From DFXE01 sp032054765 (lineage in GTDB: Bacteria; Bacteroidota; Bacteroidia; Bacteroidales; Tannerellaceae), in NCBI GenBank assembly GCA_032054765.1, contig DAMBSC010000011.1, positions 1 through 64,000 on the forward strand: a stretch of DNA of 64,000 bases, written 5' to 3'. Under the pieces are notes generated by a model. That model searched no databases. It had not been told where the DNA came from and saw only the letters and a list, made by a program, of their open reading frames with translations. Below are positions 22,767-31,736 of the stretch, in pieces; position 1 is the stretch's first letter, and each line of letters opens with the position of its first letter. Made by a program: the position numbers and the translations under genes.

Positions 22767-23606
22767 ATGTTCGACGAAAGATGTAACAAATATACCGACT
22801 GCGCTTCCTGTGAACATTTCAGGAAAGATGTCTTTAAATATCGCAGTTTTCCCAGAGGAATGTTTATTCCAAAGGAAAGATGTTCGCAGAATATAATATA
22901 TTTTATACTTAAAGGTGAAGTCTGGGTAAATAGTTCAGAACATCCCGATACGATTTTAAGGGAAGGAAACTTTATTCTTCAACCAGTCGGTTCGACTGTT
23001 GAATTTCGTATACATACTCCGGTCGAAGCTGTTCTTTATTTATTTGATCGTCTACAAAACGTATGTGATACACGTTTTCAAAGTGGATTAAATTATGTAG
23101 AAGGAGTAGCTCCTTCATCATCAATTATGAGTGCATGTACGCCAGTGAAGTTCTTTCTTGATTCTATGAAAATATACCTGAATGACGATATGCTTTGTGC
23201 TGGATTTATGCAAGCTAAGCAAACTGAATTATTTTATCTTCTTAATTGCTATTATACATTAAAAGAACTATCAGGTTTCTACTCGCCAATTTATAGTCAT
23301 AACAGAAGTTTCCATTATTTTGTGATGAACAATTACCAACGTGTAAAAGATGTAGAATCATTTGCTCAATTAGGAGGGTATTCTGTACCCACGTTTCGCA
23401 GAATTTTTAAAGAAACTTTTGATGAGCCAGCTTATCAATGGATGTTGAAACAAAAGAAACAGGATATCTATTCAGACATTACAACAACGGATATGTCTAT
23501 TACTGAAATTAGTAGCAAATATGGCTTTGAATCTTTAGCAAACTTTTCACATTTCTGCAAAACTAATTTCGGAAAATCGCCACGCGGGCTACGTTCTGCA
23601 GAATAA
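22767..23606 (+). CDS. AraC family transcriptional regulator
   Basis: 279-aa regulator: a cupin-like sensory N-terminal region (residues ~25-110, GEVWVNSSEHPDTILREGNF) and a C-terminal AraC-type domain with two helix-turn-helices (~185-279), including VESFAQLGGYSVPTFRRIF and MSITEISSKYGFESLANFSH, FGKSPRGLR. The N-terminus carries Cys residues (RCNKYTDCASCEHF) that could be redox- or metal-sensitive, a guess only. It starts nine bases after the GHL10 gene and converges on the DUF3868/DUF3575 pair. In Bacteroidales such AraC proteins often sit beside fimbria-type DUF3575/DUF3868 genes, so the pair is a plausible target. Confidence 0.88.
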   Translation: MFDERCNKYTDCASCEHFRKDVFKYRSFPRGMFIPKERCSQNIIYFILKGEVWVNSSEHPDTILREGNFILQPVGSTVEFRIHTPVEAVLYLFDRLQNVCDTRFQSGLNYVEGVAPSSSIMSACTPVKFFLDSMKIYLNDDMLCAGFMQAKQTELFYLLNCYYTLKELSGFYSPIYSHNRSFHYFVMNNYQRVKDVESFAQLGGYSVPTFRRIFKETFDEPAYQWMLKQKKQDIYSDITTTDMSITEISSKYGFESLANFSHFCKTNFGKSPRGLRSAE

Positions 23607-23613
23607 TTACTGT

Positions 23614-24117
23614 TTATCGTTTTCTTATAGTCAGTGATCTCTGTAATACATCCGTAAATCCATCAACTGGATTGTTATTGTAATCCAGTACTTCACCTAT
23701 AAATATAAGTTGACATTTGTTCATCCAGGGTCTATAAGCTATAGAATATTTATAAGGAACAAATTGAATAAGATTCTCGTCATTTTTGAGAACAGTATAA
23801 GCGCCAGCTTTCGCAACCTCCAGCCCTTTTAAGGCTACAGCCCGCTCAAACATCTTACGTTTATTGGAACCGTTGAGGATAATTGGCGGTAAATGAATAA
23901 TATTATTCCCGTTTTGTAAAGCTAAAGTCAAGGATAAACTAGAATGAGGTGCTACATAAATATGATTAATCCGCACTTCCAGGTCAAGATTCACTGTTTG
24001 CCCTCTCAAACTTGCAGAATTAAGCTTTACCGAAACCGTACCGGCATCCTGAGCCTGTATGGATGGAGTCAGACCAAACAAAAGGCAGAAAAGGAGTATA
24101 TATAATGTTGTTTTCAT
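23614..24117 (-). CDS. DUF3868-like exported protein
   Basis: 167-aa protein with a cleavable signal (MKTTLYILLFCLLFGLTPSIQAQ) and a beta-rich body: VSVKLNSASLRGQTVNLDLEVRI, LSLTLALQNG, LPPIILNGSNKRKMFERAV and YRPWMNKCQLIF. This pattern fits the N-terminal part of DUF3868 proteins found in Bacteroidales fimbrial loci, though it is shorter than many. It follows the DUF3575 gene by seven bases. No fimbrillin or Mfa2/FimB anchor gene is next to the pair, so this is an orphan or reduced locus. Confidence 0.7.
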   Translation of the reverse strand: MKTTLYILLFCLLFGLTPSIQAQDAGTVSVKLNSASLRGQTVNLDLEVRINHIYVAPHSSLSLTLALQNGNNIIHLPPIILNGSNKRKMFERAVALKGLEVAKAGAYTVLKNDENLIQFVPYKYSIAYRPWMNKCQLIFIGEVLDYNNNPVDGFTDVLQRSLTIRKR

Positions 24118-24124
24118 TGTTAAA

Positions 24125-24730
24125 TTAATTTATAATGTACACAATACTTATACCTAGTTTGGTTGGGCCAAAATACCCTTTCGTATATCGACCAATGAGA
24201 CCATTAGGACCTGCAAAGTCAGGTTCTCCAGTATTTGGATTATCCTTTTCTTTATATAATATTTTATCATATTCAAAGCTCATATAGCCGACACCAATTG
24301 AAAATTCAACATTCAGTCGAGGAGTTATATAAAGTTGATATCCATACGAAACACCTCCACCAAACGCGCTTCCGTCGTATATATTCCTTCTTTGAAAATC
24401 AAAAAGAGAGAGCTCCAAGCGAGCGAGATCATAACCCATATAAATACCATGTACTCCAACGAAATGTCCGTTAAAACTTTCATGCAACCAGTAACGGAAT
24501 TCTGGTTGAATCATAAAATGTTGCCATGAAGTACCATCACTTTTTACATCCCAGCCATTATAATTACCTGAAAGATCTATTGACATTTTTTTATTAATAG
24601 CATACTCAGCTCCAAGGTTCAAAGTGGCTGTTGCATCATATACGATATTACTTTTGATGGCAATTTTTTGCGCTTGTACAGCAGAAACCATACAAATACA
24701 AAAAAGAAAACTTAACCATATCTTGTTCAT
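24125..24730 (-). CDS. DUF3575 outer-membrane beta-barrel protein
   Basis: 201 residues from the ATG at 24730, chosen because it begins a clean signal peptide (MNKIWLSFLFCICMVSAVQA); the longer frame adds 23 residues with no support. DUF3575 features are clear: IAIKSNIVYDATATLNLGAEYAI near the start, WQHFMIQPEFRYWL, the glycine-rich FVGVHGIYMGYD, and the closing KLGISIVYIIN. The family is a small eight-strand-like barrel found with DUF3868 in fimbrial or adhesin loci. Seven bases separate it from the DUF3868-like gene. Confidence 0.83.
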   Translation of the reverse strand: MNKIWLSFLFCICMVSAVQAQKIAIKSNIVYDATATLNLGAEYAINKKMSIDLSGNYNGWDVKSDGTSWQHFMIQPEFRYWLHESFNGHFVGVHGIYMGYDLARLELSLFDFQRRNIYDGSAFGGGVSYGYQLYITPRLNVEFSIGVGYMSFEYDKILYKEKDNPNTGEPDFAGPNGLIGRYTKGYFGPTKLGISIVYIIN

Positions 24731-24866
24731 ACTACACTGTTTTTCCACATTAATTATAACAAAACAACGCACAAATATAAATAAAATCTTTATTATCAAT
24801 AAAGAAGTTCAATAAAAGATGCGTTTTGGGACTGAATTTGATATATATAGATACAAAAATTATAAG

Positions 24867-24874
24867 TATCTTTG
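24867..24874 (+). promoter_or_regulatory. -7 box of the clostripain-like gene
   Basis: TATCTTTG (TAnnTTTG) lies 19 bp before the ATG at 24894. The nearest upstream TTTG (24837-24840) is 26 bp away, longer than usual. Confidence 0.4.
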
Positions 24875-24893
24875 CAGTAAAATATAATATAAG

Positions 24894-26030
24894 ATGAAAA
24901 ATAAAAACATAATCGTTGTCTTTTTTCTGTTACTGATATGTAGTAGTTGTGCAAAAGATGACCCAAAAGGTAAAGATCCTATACGAACCGTTTTAGTATA
25001 TATGGTAGCAAGTAATTTAGGAGGAAATTTGCAGGCAGATCTAAAGGAGATGGAACAGGTCGCTACAAAAAAGAATTTAAATGGAGGTAATCTTATCGTT
25101 TTTTATTCTTCTGTAACTGAACAAAAAGTAAATGGCGAACTTTTCCAATTTGTTGAGGACAGTGAAGGTAATATTAGCCGTAAATCTATTCGTAAATATG
25201 AAGATGTTGTGACTGTCTCTCCGGATTTCATGCGTGAAATCATAAATAATGTTACAACTGAATTTGTAGCGGATAGTTATGGAATGATATTCTCAAGTCA
25301 TGGTACTGCCTGGATGCCAAGTAATTTCTCGTCAATGCTTCGTTCTTTTGGTGAGGAAAAAGGTAAATGGATGGAAATAAATGAACTGGCTGAAGCGATA
25401 CCCAATAATTTATTTGATTTTATCCTTTTCGATGCTTGTAGCATGGCTTCTATAGAATGTGTTTATGAATTGAAAGATAAAGCCGAGTATATTATAGCCT
25501 CGCCATCAGAAACCTTAACGACAGGTTTTCCATACAATGTCGTTCTTCCATACTTTTTTACACGTAAAGTGAATTTGCCGGAAATAGCAAAAGGTTTTTA
25601 TAACTATTACAATACTGGAAATAGTAATTCTTTTGGAAATATATCTGTGACTAAAACTAATGAATTGGAAGCATTAGCTGATATTACACGTGAAATTATT
25701 TCTACTGCGGGTATGGAAGCTGTTTATGGGCTTCCAATTGACAATTTACAAACCTTATCCAACTTTTTGAAATCGCCTACAAAATTATATGATTTCGGGC
25801 ATGTGATAAATGAATTGGCTACATCTGAACAATATGACCGTTTTCAGATTGCTCTAAAAAAAGCAGTAACCGATACCTACTATACTACTAATTTATATTG
25901 TACGCAAGGAGGTTATTATACTGTTGAACGATTTTCAGGACTTTCCTTCTATCCTTTCAATAAAAATCTTACAACTCTGAATGATTGGTACAAAAGTAAT
26001 CTAAAATGGTATGATAGAGTTTATAAATAA
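24894..26030 (+). CDS. clostripain-like (C11) cysteine peptidase lipoprotein
   Basis: 378-aa lipoprotein with signal IIVVFFLLLICSSC (lipobox Cys near residue 19). The C11 catalytic pair is visible: H136 in FSSHGTAW and C182 in FILFDACSMAS, with the preceding VLVYMVASNLGGN strand typical of the caspase-like fold. Family members cleave after basic residues and are often self-activated. It should be surface- or periplasm-anchored. It has its own promoter region divergent from the DUF3575/DUF3868 pair. Confidence 0.9.
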   Translation: MKNKNIIVVFFLLLICSSCAKDDPKGKDPIRTVLVYMVASNLGGNLQADLKEMEQVATKKNLNGGNLIVFYSSVTEQKVNGELFQFVEDSEGNISRKSIRKYEDVVTVSPDFMREIINNVTTEFVADSYGMIFSSHGTAWMPSNFSSMLRSFGEEKGKWMEINELAEAIPNNLFDFILFDACSMASIECVYELKDKAEYIIASPSETLTTGFPYNVVLPYFFTRKVNLPEIAKGFYNYYNTGNSNSFGNISVTKTNELEALADITREIISTAGMEAVYGLPIDNLQTLSNFLKSPTKLYDFGHVINELATSEQYDRFQIALKKAVTDTYYTTNLYCTQGGYYTVERFSGLSFYPFNKNLTTLNDWYKSNLKWYDRVYK

Positions 26031-26156
26031 CGGTTTTATGAATAATCTTCAGTTGTCTTTTCTATAAAAATAGTTATCCATTACATACTCTTTTTTATAA
26101 AGTACTAATTTAGTGATAAAATGAGTTTGTAGCTAAAGTAATCTTTTCATATTTAT

Positions 26157-26164
26157 TACCTTTG
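26157..26164 (+). promoter_or_regulatory. -7 box very close to the ruvB start
   Basis: TACCTTTG lies only 15 bp before the chosen ATG at 26180 (6 bp before the alternative at 26171), implying a very short or absent 5' leader. Confidence 0.45.
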
Positions 26165-26179
26165 CATGATATGGATAAT

Positions 26180-27205
26180 ATGGAAGATGATTTCGATATA
26201 AGAAATGCACGTATACCGGACGGCGAACGTGAGTATGAGAATGCGCTCAGGCCGCTTTCATTTCATGATTTCAGTGGTCAGGCCAAGGTTGTTGAGAACC
26301 TAAAGATATTTGTTATGGCTGCCCGGATGCGAAAAGAAGCTTTAGATCATGTGCTTCTTCATGGCCCGCCGGGTTTGGGAAAGACAACTTTATCAAATAT
26401 AATTGCGAATGAACTGGGAGTAGGTTTCAAGGTCACATCCGGACCGGTTTTGGATAAACCTGGGGATCTGGCAGGTGTTCTAACTTCCCTGGAAAAAGAT
26501 GATGTATTGTTTATTGATGAGATTCATCGACTGAGTCCGGTCGTGGAAGAATATTTGTATTCTGCTATGGAAGATTACCGGATTGATATTATGATTGATA
26601 AAGGGCCAAGTGCCCGTTCTATTCAGATTGATCTTTCACCTTTTACTTTAGTTGGAGCTACAACCCGCAGCGGCTTGCTTACCAGTCCGCTTCGTGCCCG
26701 TTTCGGGATAAATATGCACTTAGAGTATTATGAGGTGGATACTCTTACAAAGATTGTGCTTCGCAGTGCTGATATTCTTCAAGTGAGATGTGAACACAAT
26801 GCGGCAGTAGAGATTGCTTCCCGTAGTCGTGGAACCCCTCGTATAGCCAACTCGCTGCTTAGGCGGGTACGTGATTTTGCTCAGGTAAAAGGTAACGGTG
26901 AAATCGATAAGGCTATTTCCTGTTATGCCTTGGAAGCATTAAATATAGACCGCTACGGATTAGATCAGATTGATAATAAATTACTGACAACTATAATAGA
27001 TAAATTTAAAGGTGGTCCGGTAGGACTTACAACCATTGCAACTGCTTTGGGTGAAGATGCCGGTACACTAGAGGAGGTGTACGAACCATTTCTCATAAAA
27101 GAGGGCTTCATCAAACGTACTCCTCGTGGCAGGGAAGTTACAGATTTAGCATATACTCATTTAGGCAGAAAGAGAGGATCAGAACAGGGTTTCTTATTTG
27201 ATTAG
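26180..27205 (+). CDS. ruvB: Holliday junction branch migration helicase RuvB
   Basis: 341 residues from the ATG at 26180 (MEDDFDIRN), which matches the usual Bacteroides start; ATG at 26171 is also possible. AAA+ motor that drives Holliday junction branch migration with RuvA in recombinational repair. Motifs: Walker A GPPGLGKTTL, Walker B FIDEIHRL, sensor VGATTRSGLL, arginine finger region PLRARFG, and the C-terminal winged helix with PRGREVTDLAY. ruvA and ruvC are not in the window. A flippase gene follows six bases later and may be co-transcribed. Confidence 0.97.
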   Translation: MEDDFDIRNARIPDGEREYENALRPLSFHDFSGQAKVVENLKIFVMAARMRKEALDHVLLHGPPGLGKTTLSNIIANELGVGFKVTSGPVLDKPGDLAGVLTSLEKDDVLFIDEIHRLSPVVEEYLYSAMEDYRIDIMIDKGPSARSIQIDLSPFTLVGATTRSGLLTSPLRARFGINMHLEYYEVDTLTKIVLRSADILQVRCEHNAAVEIASRSRGTPRIANSLLRRVRDFAQVKGNGEIDKAISCYALEALNIDRYGLDQIDNKLLTTIIDKFKGGPVGLTTIATALGEDAGTLEEVYEPFLIKEGFIKRTPRGREVTDLAYTHLGRKRGSEQGFLFD

Positions 27206-27211
27206 GAATTT

Positions 27212-28708
27212 ATGGCAGGAGGAATGAAGCGGTTGGCGAAGGATACCGCTGTATATGGAGTAAGTAGTATCGTTGGAAAATTCCTTAACTGGATGTTGGT
27301 TCCAATGTATACTCGCGTCCTAGCCGGTACCGGTGAATACGGAATTGTTACCAATTTATATGCTTGGGTAGCTTTACTCCTTGTTCTTTTGACATATGGA
27401 ATGGAGACAGGCTTTTTTCGTTTTATAAATAAGAAAGAGGAATCACTGCCATTACGTGTCTATTCTACTACCATGTTCAGTATTGGTTTTTCTTCTATTT
27501 TATTTTTGATTCTGGCATTTAGTTTTTTAACACCTATTTCCGGTTGGCTTGGCTATCAGGATCATCCGGAATATGTAGGTATGTTATTCGGTATAGTTGC
27601 TGTAGACGCTTTTTGTAGTATATCGTTTGCCTATCTACGTTATCAGGGAAAGGCATATCGTTTCGCAGGAATTAAGTTGTTCAATATCTTTTTGAATATC
27701 TTTTTGAATATCTTTTTCCTGATTATATGTCCATGGCTTTCTCAATATGCTCCGGAAACAATTAGTTGGTTTTATATTCCCGGTTATGGGGTAGGGTATG
27801 TTTTTGTTGCGAATGTTATTACTACGTTTGTCACATTTTTGATGCTACTTCCTGATATGCTTCCCGGATTCCGTTTTAAACCTGATTTTTCTTTATTGAA
27901 ACAGATGCTTCGGTACTCTTTTCCTATACTTATATTAGGCGTTGCAGGTATATTTAACCAGACAGCCGATAAGATTATTTTTCCGTTTTTATTTGAAGAT
28001 AAAGAGTATGCTAATGAGCAGTTGGGTATTTATGGAGCTTGTTTCAAAATAGCTGTTGTGATGATCATGTTTATACAGGCTTTTCGTTATGCTTATGAGC
28101 CTTTTATCTTTGCAAAAAACAAAACCGGCGATGATACCAAAGCTTATTCGGAAGCGATGAAGTATTTTATCATTTTCTCATTAGTAATCTTTTTGGGAGT
28201 GATGTTTTATCTGGATATTTTAAAATACTTTGTTGGCCCAGACTATTATCCGGGTCTTAAGGTGGTTCCTATCGTTATGTTAGGTGAACTGTTCTTTGGG
28301 ATATATTTTAATTTATCATTTTGGTACAAGTTATCTGATCAAACCCGATGGGGAGCCTATTTTTCGATTATAGGTTGTGTGGTAACAGTTTCTATTATCG
28401 TGTTATTTGCACCTGTTTACGGATTTATGGCTTGTGCCTGGGCATCTTTTGTTTGCAATTTGTTAATGATGATTATATCCTATATAGTGGGGCAAAAGAA
28501 ATTCCCTATTCAGTATGATTTAAAATCTGCTTTTATTTATTTTGCAGTCGCTTTGGTAATATACATTGCAGGTATGTTGCCTCAAATCGGATCGGAAGTG
28601 TTACGTTTATTATATCGTACAGCTTTATTGGGCATTTTTATCGTCTTTATCGTGAAAAGAGACCTTCCGTTTAGGGAAATTCCCTTTATAAACCGTTTTT
28701 TTAAGTAA
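27212..28708 (+). CDS. polysaccharide flippase (Wzx/MATE-like, MOP superfamily)
   Basis: 498-aa integral membrane protein with about 14 hydrophobic helices, an N-terminal AKDTAVYGVSSIVGKFLNWMLVP-type start split over the first helix, and PMYTRVL, typical of polysaccharide biosynthesis exporters of the MOP superfamily. It should flip lipid-linked glycans across the inner membrane. A tandem 18-bp near-repeat is visible around 27681-27718 (FNIFLNIFLNIFF), a simple in-gene duplication. No glycosyltransferase cluster surrounds it; it sits between ruvB and dpp7. Confidence 0.87.
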   Translation: MAGGMKRLAKDTAVYGVSSIVGKFLNWMLVPMYTRVLAGTGEYGIVTNLYAWVALLLVLLTYGMETGFFRFINKKEESLPLRVYSTTMFSIGFSSILFLILAFSFLTPISGWLGYQDHPEYVGMLFGIVAVDAFCSISFAYLRYQGKAYRFAGIKLFNIFLNIFLNIFFLIICPWLSQYAPETISWFYIPGYGVGYVFVANVITTFVTFLMLLPDMLPGFRFKPDFSLLKQMLRYSFPILILGVAGIFNQTADKIIFPFLFEDKEYANEQLGIYGACFKIAVVMIMFIQAFRYAYEPFIFAKNKTGDDTKAYSEAMKYFIIFSLVIFLGVMFYLDILKYFVGPDYYPGLKVVPIVMLGELFFGIYFNLSFWYKLSDQTRWGAYFSIIGCVVTVSIIVLFAPVYGFMACAWASFVCNLLMMIISYIVGQKKFPIQYDLKSAFIYFAVALVIYIAGMLPQIGSEVLRLLYRTALLGIFIVFIVKRDLPFREIPFINRFFK

Positions 28709-28742
28709 AAAACAAACTATTAACAACATAAAAAAGAACTAA

Positions 28743-30875
28743 ATGAAAAAGGTGTGGGCAGTTTTACTGCTATTTTTGGTAACCAGCCAGTTGTATGCTG
28801 ATGAAGGTATGTGGGTGATGAAAGAATTAACAAAGCAGAACCTGGCTAGAATGAAGGAACTTGGTTTTACGCCGTCGTATGAGAAATTATACAACGAGAA
28901 TGGACCAAGTATGAGTGATGCCGTTGTGATTTTCGGTGGTGGTTGTACAGGTATTACTGTGTCTGAAGAAGGGCTTATTTTTACAAACCATCACTGTGGT
29001 TATGGAGCGATTCAGCAACTAAGCACTGTTGAGCATGATTATCTGAAAAACGGTTTTATTTCACAAACAAAAAGTGAAGAACTTCCTGTCCCCGGATTAA
29101 ATGTACGTTATTTGCGTGAAACGGTAGATGTTAGTGATCGGATAAATTCGCAAATTTCTTCACATGCAGACGAATATAAACGTCTTATGGCTGCGGATTC
29201 TATTTGCAATGCTATGCTCGATTCCATCGGTTCAAATGAGTTTCTTTATGCGGATATAATTCCTTTCTATAGTAATAATAAATATTTTCTGGTTGTATAT
29301 GATGTTTATCGGGATGTTCGTTTAGTATTCGCACCTCCCAGTTCAGTTGGTAAATTTGGAGGTGATACGGATAACTGGATGTGGCCCCGTCATACTGGCG
29401 ATTTCTCCGTTTTCCGCGTATACGCAGATTCCAATAATAAAGCTGTTGAATATAGTGCCGATAACAAACCCTATACTCCCCGTTATGTAGCAGAAGTTTC
29501 TGTTCAGGGTTATACTGATAAAGATTTTGCAATGACGATCGGTTTTCCAGGCAGTACCAGCCGCTATATGAGTTCATGGGGGGTTCAACAGCGTATTGAA
29601 AACAGTAACAAACCACGTATTGAAGTTCGTGGTATCAAACAAGAGATATGGAAGGAAGCTATGAGAGCCAATGATGCTATACGTATCAAATATGCTTCCA
29701 AATATGCGGGAAGTTCCAATTATTGGAAAAACTCAATTGGTATGAACCGTGGATTGGCTAATTTGGATGTCATTGGTCGAAAGAAAGCAGAAGAAGCTGC
29801 CTTTAATACCTGGGCAAATCAAAATGATAATTTGCAATCCCGATATGGAGATGTATTAAAACTACTTGAAAACGGTTATACTTCTACGAATGAATATCGT
29901 AAGATAATGACGTATATTACAGAAGCTTTTATGACCGGGGCAGAAATCGTACGTTTGGCGCGTATGGTTCAAAGTGTGGATGTAAATGGTTCTACTGCCG
30001 ATGAAATCAATATAATTCTGGAAGATAAGATTCAAAAATTCTTTAAAGATTATGAACCTACTCTCGATCAGAAAGTATTGGCAGCCATGATGAAGATAGT
30101 GAAAGAACGTGTGCCGGCCCAGTATCTTCCAGATATTTATCAATCGGTAGATAAGAAATATAAAGGCAATTATGAGAAATATGCTGCTGATGTATTTAAG
30201 AAAACAAAGTTACTGTCGTATGATAATATCGTTACCATGCTAAATGATCCTAAGCAATATGAGAAACTTAAGAAAGATCCGGCTGCTGAACTCAGTTTGT
30301 CTGTCATGATTTCAATTTTTGAATTACAACAATTCATGGGTGAATCAAGATATGATATTGAAAAAGGCGAACGTCTGTATTTTGAAGGTTTACAAAAGAT
30401 GTATCCAGATAAGACATTCTATTCAGATGCCAACTTCACTATGCGTTTAAGTTATGGCTCAATCGGTGGATACCGTCCGTTTGATGCTGCATGGTATGAT
30501 TATTTCTCTACGGACAAGGGTGTACTCGAGAAAGAAGATCCTGATAGTGATGAGTTTTGGATACAGAAAGAAATTGTAGATTTAATTCGTTCCAAAGATT
30601 TTGGCCCTTATGGGAACAGTAATGGTACGATAAACGTGAATTTTCTTTCTAATAATGATATCACGGGTGGTAATTCAGGAAGTCCAGTATTTGATAAAAA
30701 TGCACGCGTAATAGGTCTAGCTTTCGATGGAAACTGGGAGGCAATGAGCGGTGATATCGCTTTTGAACCCGATTTACAACGTTGTATCAATGTTGATGTC
30801 CGTTATATGCTTTATATTATTGATAAATGGGGTAAATGTCCTCGAATTATTGAAGAGCTTAAGTTAGTGAAATAA
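28743..30875 (+). CDS. S46 family dipeptidyl-peptidase, DPP7 type
   Basis: 710-aa exported serine peptidase with signal MKKVWAVLLLFLVTSQLYAD. The chymotrypsin-like catalytic residues are visible: His in TNHHCGYGAI (~84), and Ser645 in TGGNSGSPVF; the fold also contains GGDTDNWMWPRHTGDF. S46 enzymes remove dipeptides from peptide N-termini and feed amino-acid catabolism in Bacteroidales. Residue 663, 18 after the Ser (AFDGNWE), is Gly as in DPP7, rather than the Arg that gives DPP11 its Asp/Glu preference, so a hydrophobic P1 preference is predicted. It is 34 bp after the flippase gene. Confidence 0.93.
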   Translation: MKKVWAVLLLFLVTSQLYADEGMWVMKELTKQNLARMKELGFTPSYEKLYNENGPSMSDAVVIFGGGCTGITVSEEGLIFTNHHCGYGAIQQLSTVEHDYLKNGFISQTKSEELPVPGLNVRYLRETVDVSDRINSQISSHADEYKRLMAADSICNAMLDSIGSNEFLYADIIPFYSNNKYFLVVYDVYRDVRLVFAPPSSVGKFGGDTDNWMWPRHTGDFSVFRVYADSNNKAVEYSADNKPYTPRYVAEVSVQGYTDKDFAMTIGFPGSTSRYMSSWGVQQRIENSNKPRIEVRGIKQEIWKEAMRANDAIRIKYASKYAGSSNYWKNSIGMNRGLANLDVIGRKKAEEAAFNTWANQNDNLQSRYGDVLKLLENGYTSTNEYRKIMTYITEAFMTGAEIVRLARMVQSVDVNGSTADEINIILEDKIQKFFKDYEPTLDQKVLAAMMKIVKERVPAQYLPDIYQSVDKKYKGNYEKYAADVFKKTKLLSYDNIVTMLNDPKQYEKLKKDPAAELSLSVMISIFELQQFMGESRYDIEKGERLYFEGLQKMYPDKTFYSDANFTMRLSYGSIGGYRPFDAAWYDYFSTDKGVLEKEDPDSDEFWIQKEIVDLIRSKDFGPYGNSNGTINVNFLSNNDITGGNSGSPVFDKNARVIGLAFDGNWEAMSGDIAFEPDLQRCINVDVRYMLYIIDKWGKCPRIIEELKLVK

Positions 30876-30939
30876 AATTTCAGTAGAATGTAGAGGATAA
30901 CGCGTATTCGACGTATTTCCTTGATCTGTTTATTTAATC

Positions 30940-31039
30940 AATTTTGTGTTTGACATATGTTGAATTTGAATTCGACAATTGTTGAATATATGTTCCATAT
31001 ATATTGAATATAAATTCAACATATGTCAAACACAAAATT
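30940..31039. repeat. 100-bp element with perfect 28-bp inverted repeat ends
   Basis: The 28 bases at 30940-30967 (starting AATTTTGTGTTTGACATATG) are perfectly inverted at 31012-31039, with a partly self-complementary AT-rich centre of 44 bases containing further TTGAAT/ATTCAA words. It could be a bidirectional terminator of unusual length or a small mobile palindromic element. It lies between dpp7 and a small unknown gene, both rightward. Confidence 0.85.
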
Positions 31040-31163
31040 CTTCAACGAATTATGACTGATTTACCAAGGTCTTTACAGATATTTCTTATATCATACCTGA
31101 AAAAGTTTTGATAAATCCAATAAATGTTATATTTGTGAGGATAATTACTAAAAACATGAATGT

Positions 31164-31700
31164 ATGGAGTATGAAGTATTAGGAATTGGTTCCCGCGTTA
31201 AACACAAAGAATATGGTCCAGGTGTTGTTATTCAAGTAAAAGCAAAGAGTTATCTGATTACTTTTCTGGAACATGGAAACAGAGAGATATTAAGAAGTTA
31301 TGAAGGTCTGGAAATAATTGACCTACTCGAACCGGCAGATGATCTTGTTAGCCTGGAAATGATAGAAGATTCTCTGAAAAAGATTTTACGTGACTATTCG
31401 GATATTCAAGAAGTGGTGCCAATTGCTGATAAATGGTCGGGAGGTACGTTAATCTTAAAACCTTCAAATCCGGAGATGAAACCGTACGAAATGCCAATCT
31501 CCAATTTCTTTAATAAAATAATCATGATTCGTGACCGTTTGAGAGTATTGGAACAGAAGGTTAATACAAGTAATTTAAGCGATGAAGAAAAAATTGTGTT
31601 GCAACAATATATTACCCGGTCATATGGTAGTCTTACTTCCTTTAATATATTATTTAAGTATAAACATCATGGTTTTATAGGGGAAGGAAAAAGTAAATGA
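31164..31700 (+). CDS. hypothetical protein with UvrD-C/DUF3553-like N-terminus
   Basis: 178-aa soluble protein. Residues ~5-50 (GIGSRVKHKEYGPGVVIQVK, LITFLEHGNREI) resemble the small tudor/SH3-like C-terminal domain of UvrD/PcrA-type helicases and DUF3553. The middle has FNKIIMIRDRLRVLEQKVN, helical and charged, and the C-terminus is another helical segment (EEKIVLQQYITRSYGSLTSFNILF). The architecture is common in Bacteroidales hypothetical proteins; the N-terminal domain suggests contact with RNA polymerase or nucleic acid, but this is inference. A strong terminator follows 12 bp after the stop. Confidence 0.7.
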   Translation: MEYEVLGIGSRVKHKEYGPGVVIQVKAKSYLITFLEHGNREILRSYEGLEIIDLLEPADDLVSLEMIEDSLKKILRDYSDIQEVVPIADKWSGGTLILKPSNPEMKPYEMPISNFFNKIIMIRDRLRVLEQKVNTSNLSDEEKIVLQQYITRSYGSLTSFNILFKYKHHGFIGEGKSK

Positions 31701-31712
31701 AAATTGAAATAA

Positions 31713-31735
31713 AAAAGCGCCTTATTGGCGCTTTT
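31713..31735. terminator. bidirectional intrinsic terminator
   Basis: AAAAGCGCC and GGCGCTTTT enclose a short TTATT loop between the converging hypothetical gene and asd; A-run and T-run on either side serve both directions. Confidence 0.92.
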
Positions 31736-31736
31736 C

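Noticed and set aside
29212..29616. 134-aa open frame on the minus strand
   Set aside because: Antisense to the S46 peptidase.
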